Source of the DNA: Flagellimonas chongwuensis
Lineage (GTDB): Bacteria; Bacteroidota; Bacteroidia; Flavobacteriales; Flavobacteriaceae
Direction of reading: 5' to 3'
Assembly (NCBI RefSeq): GCF_013376415.1
Contig: NZ_WYET01000001.1
Coordinates: forward strand, 124,001 to 188,000
Length of the DNA stretch: 64,000 nucleotides
Position numbers and translations under genes: made by a program. Each line of letters starts with the position of its first letter. Position 1 is the stretch's first letter. Below, in pieces: positions 61,416 through 64,000 of the stretch. The notes beneath the pieces were generated by a model. The model saw only the letters and a program-made list of their open reading frames with translations. It was not told where the DNA came from and made no database searches.

Positions 61416-64000
61416 ATGAGAATGCCAACAACCTCTCTGAAAACATGGACACTTCTTTCCCTGTTTTTCTCGACACTTTTTATCAATGCCCAAAATGCAT
61501 CCACCACAAAAATCGATACCAGTTTTTACAGTGGTTTTACATGGCGAAATCTGGGACCTGACCGCGGTGGCAGAAGCTTGGGCGCATCCGGAAGCCCAAC
61601 ACGACCGAACGAATACTATTTTGGTGCTACCGGAGGTGGTCTATGGAAGACCGTTGATGGTGGAATCACCTGGAAATGTGTAACCGATGGACAGATAACG
61701 AGTTCATCCGTCGGAGCCGTTGCGGTTGCAGAAACCAATCCCGATGTCGTATATATTGGAATGGGAGAAACCCAATTGCGGGGAAGTATTACCCAAGGTG
61801 ATGGTGTGTACAAAACAACCGATGGAGGAAAAACTTGGACCCATCTAGGATTGGAGGAGACCCAAGCTATCTCTAGGGTCCGTGTAGACCCCACCAACGA
61901 AAATATTGTATACGTTGCCGCGTTGGGACATCCATACGGCGAAAACGAGGAACGCGGTGTTTTTAAGTCCGTAGATGGAGGGGAAACTTGGAAAAAAGTT
62001 CTCTACGTGAGCGACAAAGCGGGTGCCGCAGACTTGATCATCGACAGAAATAATCCAAATGTGCTGTATGCCAGCACATGGCAAGTATACCGTAAAGCTT
62101 GGAAAATGTGGGGCGGTGGTCCCGACAGCAAACTGTGGAAATCCACAGATGGTGGTGAAACTTGGGCGGACTTGACCGAGAACAAAGGAATGCCAGAAGG
62201 TCCCATTGGTAAAATTGGGGTGACCGTTTCTCCTGCGGATTCCAACAGGGTTTGGGCCATTGTAGAAGCCAACGAAGGTGGTGTGTTCCGTTCGGATGAT
62301 GGAGGTAAAACATGGGAAATGACGAACAATGAGCGTAAATTGAGACAACGTGCCTTTTACTACTCCAGAATCTATGCCGACCCAAAGGACAAGGATGTAG
62401 TCTATGGTCTTAATGTAGGATTCTTTAAATCTACCGATGGAGGAAAAACTTTTGATGAAAAAATAGATACACCACATAGCGACAACCACGATCTGTGGAT
62501 AGACCCAAACAATCCGGACAGGATGATAAGTTCCAACGACGGCGGTGGCGTAGTCAGCATCAACGGAGGAAAAACTTGGACCGAACAAGATTATCCAACA
62601 GCTCAGTTCTACCACGTGATGGCGACAAGCGATGTTCCTTACCACGTAGCAGGGGCCCAGCAGGACAACTCCACCTTGGCCATGCCCAGTGATGGTTGGG
62701 ATTTTAAACTTGCCGGAGGAACCGATGCCGAATGGCAATATGAAGTTGGTGGTGGAGAAAGCGGCTGGATCACACAAAGCCCTACCAATCCAGATATTTT
62801 TTATGCAGGAAGTCAAGGTGCACTCTTAACCCGTTTTGACAGAAGCAATGGGCAGACCCGCGATATTCAGGTATATCCAAGGTTTTTCTCCGGTGAACCG
62901 GCAAGCGCCTTACCGGAAAGATGGCAATGGACATTCCCAATCATGTTTGCTCCAAAAGACCCCAATGTGATGTACACCTGTTCACAACATGTTTGGAAAA
63001 CCACCAACGATGGACAAACATGGGAAAAAATAAGCCCAGACCTTACCTATGCCGACCCGGAAACATTAGGAAAAACAGGTGGTGTGATCACCATGGACAT
63101 GAACGGTCCGGAAATTTATGCGACCGTATTTGCACTAGCGCCATCTAATCACGATATCAACACAATCTGGGCAGGTTCCGATGATGGAAAAATTCACATT
63201 ACTCGTGATGGCGGTAAAAACTGGGAAGATATCACTCCCGAGGACCTACCCAAATATTCCAGGGTAAGTATCATAGATGAATCCGTCCACAATCCGGGAA
63301 CATTGTACGTTGCCGCAAACCGTTACCAAGTAGATGACCGGGAGCCTTACGTTTTCAAGACCCATGATTATGGAAAAACTTGGACAAAAATTATAACCGG
63401 TATCGAAAAAGGACATTTCGCAAGGGCCATCCGCGAAGATCATCAACGAGAAGGCCTATTGTTCTTGGCCACAGAGCACGGTGTATATTTCTCCATAAAC
63501 GATGGTGAGGAATGGCAATCGATTCAATTAAACCTGCCGGACACGCCAATCCGGGATTTGGTGATCAAGGACAATGATGTGGTATTAGGTTCCCACGGAA
63601 GAGGTTTTTGGATCCTGGACGACATCCAGCCGTTGCGTGAGTATTCCGAAGACCTGAAAAATGAGAAGAGCGTATTGTTCAAGCCGACAAATGCCATCCG
63701 AGGCATCTACAATGCCAAGTTTCAATATTATTTGGAAGAGGAAGTGGATTCGGTGACCTTTTCGGTTTTTGATGCCGACAACAATTTGATAGAAGCCTTT
63801 GGGGGAAACAAGCCAAAATATGAAGAAACTGGCGGTTCGTCATGGTGGAGTCGTTTCAGCAGTACCAAACCAACCACGGCCAAGGGCATCAATAGTTTTA
63901 CATGGAATCTTAGATACCCTGGCCCAACCACTTTTGATGGCATTATTATTTGGGGGGCATCGGCCACCACAGGTCCCAAGGCACCGCTCGGGGATTATAC
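61416..64000 (+). CDS. Secreted Asp-box (BNR/VPS10-like) repeat protein, 3' truncated
   Basis: The frame starts at ATG 61416 and is open to the window end (at least 861 codons). A signal peptide (LFFSTLFINAQ) is followed by many Asp-box motifs such as DGGKTW and DGGETW, at roughly 40-80-residue spacing: about eleven can be counted. These form beta-propeller blades as in sortilin/VPS10 and BNR proteins. An N-terminal FTWRNLGPDRGGRS is typical of this Bacteroidota family. The beta-propeller probably binds a protein or glycan outside the cytoplasm; databases often call it glycosyl hydrolase without support. The C-terminal end is not visible. Confidence 0.92.
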   Translation, partial: MRMPTTSLKTWTLLSLFFSTLFINAQNASTTKIDTSFYSGFTWRNLGPDRGGRSLGASGSPTRPNEYYFGATGGGLWKTVDGGITWKCVTDGQITSSSVGAVAVAETNPDVVYIGMGETQLRGSITQGDGVYKTTDGGKTWTHLGLEETQAISRVRVDPTNENIVYVAALGHPYGENEERGVFKSVDGGETWKKVLYVSDKAGAADLIIDRNNPNVLYASTWQVYRKAWKMWGGGPDSKLWKSTDGGETWADLTENKGMPEGPIGKIGVTVSPADSNRVWAIVEANEGGVFRSDDGGKTWEMTNNERKLRQRAFYYSRIYADPKDKDVVYGLNVGFFKSTDGGKTFDEKIDTPHSDNHDLWIDPNNPDRMISSNDGGGVVSINGGKTWTEQDYPTAQFYHVMATSDVPYHVAGAQQDNSTLAMPSDGWDFKLAGGTDAEWQYEVGGGESGWITQSPTNPDIFYAGSQGALLTRFDRSNGQTRDIQVYPRFFSGEPASALPERWQWTFPIMFAPKDPNVMYTCSQHVWKTTNDGQTWEKISPDLTYADPETLGKTGGVITMDMNGPEIYATVFALAPSNHDINTIWAGSDDGKIHITRDGGKNWEDITPEDLPKYSRVSIIDESVHNPGTLYVAANRYQVDDREPYVFKTHDYGKTWTKIITGIEKGHFARAIREDHQREGLLFLATEHGVYFSINDGEEWQSIQLNLPDTPIRDLVIKDNDVVLGSHGRGFWILDDIQPLREYSEDLKNEKSVLFKPTNAIRGIYNAKFQYYLEEEVDSVTFSVFDADNNLIEAFGGNKPKYEETGGSSWWSRFSSTKPTTAKGINSFTWNLRYPGPTTFDGIIIWGASATTGPKAPLGDY

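Noticed and set aside
61845..62816. 323-codon minus-strand open frame opposite the Asp-box protein
   Set aside because: The sense frame carries regular Asp boxes and a signal peptide. The antisense frame arises from the repetitive GGTGG/ACC codons of the propeller blades and has no motif.
1..64000. CRISPR array, rRNA operon or prophage structural genes
   Set aside because: No series of regularly spaced repeats, no rRNA-like sequence and no capsid, terminase or tail genes were seen.

Overview
The window looks like a chromosomal segment of a marine Bacteroidota, most likely a Flavobacteriaceae. The evidence is a SusC/SusD pair, DUF4097 and DUF6090 proteins, TPR histidine kinases, -7 boxes of the type TAnnTTTG, weak Shine-Dalgarno usage and FeoA as a separate gene. 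The genus cannot be fixed from sequence alone.

Layout. 1-5155: a plus-strand run of secreted proteins (one exported protein with an internal duplication, two small lipoproteins, one 1015-residue Tat-type lipoprotein with a von Willebrand A-like region). 5422-14752: a 9.3 kb integrative element bounded by a 47-bp perfect direct repeat that overlaps the 3' end of tRNA-Arg(CCU). It carries a CTnDOT-like tyrosine integrase, a TPR histidine kinase/NarL-type regulator pair, membrane and secreted proteins and a MORN-repeat protein. 14893-30728: a sulfur oxidation and transport island. A long minus-strand operon (22662 to 15400) encodes TolC, RND adaptor, RND pump, a PII-like protein, a DUF2892 protein and two YeeE/YedE-type sulfur transport halves. 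Beside it are a second DUF2892 protein, a sulfite dehydrogenase with cytochrome c and a fatty-acid hydroxylase-like protein, HMA and rhodanese proteins, a persulfide dioxygenase-like/rhodanese fusion, a SulP permease and a Crp/Fnr regulator.

The strongest new observation is a shared operator in this island. A palindrome GTAAC-N4-GTTAC sits upstream of TolC, the divergent DUF2892/sulfite dehydrogenase pair and the rhodanese, with degenerate copies upstream of the dioxygenase fusion and SulP. In all six promoters its centre lies exactly 36.5 bp from the last base of a TTTG/TTTA -7 element. This is class II activator geometry and points to the Crp/Fnr protein at 30096-30728.

30861-47211: a candidate aminophosphonate utilisation locus. 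SusC, SusD, a PA14-containing phosphatase-superfamily lipoprotein, a PbfA-like PLP lyase, a purple-acid-phosphatase-like protein and a second alkaline-phosphatase-superfamily protein run on the minus strand. A divergent XRE-cupin regulator faces an operon of DUF5690 transporter, FAD oxidoreductase and PhnX-like HAD hydrolase. A sodium-solute symporter follows.

47248-64000 is mostly ordinary genome: a LytTR two-component system, YceI, tRNA-Asn, RseP, an SCO protein, feoA-feoB with a 47-residue Cys-rich partner, an ECF sigma/anti-sigma operon with two DUF4097-like proteins, small membrane proteins, an SDR, and the start of a large Asp-box (BNR) repeat protein that runs off the window.
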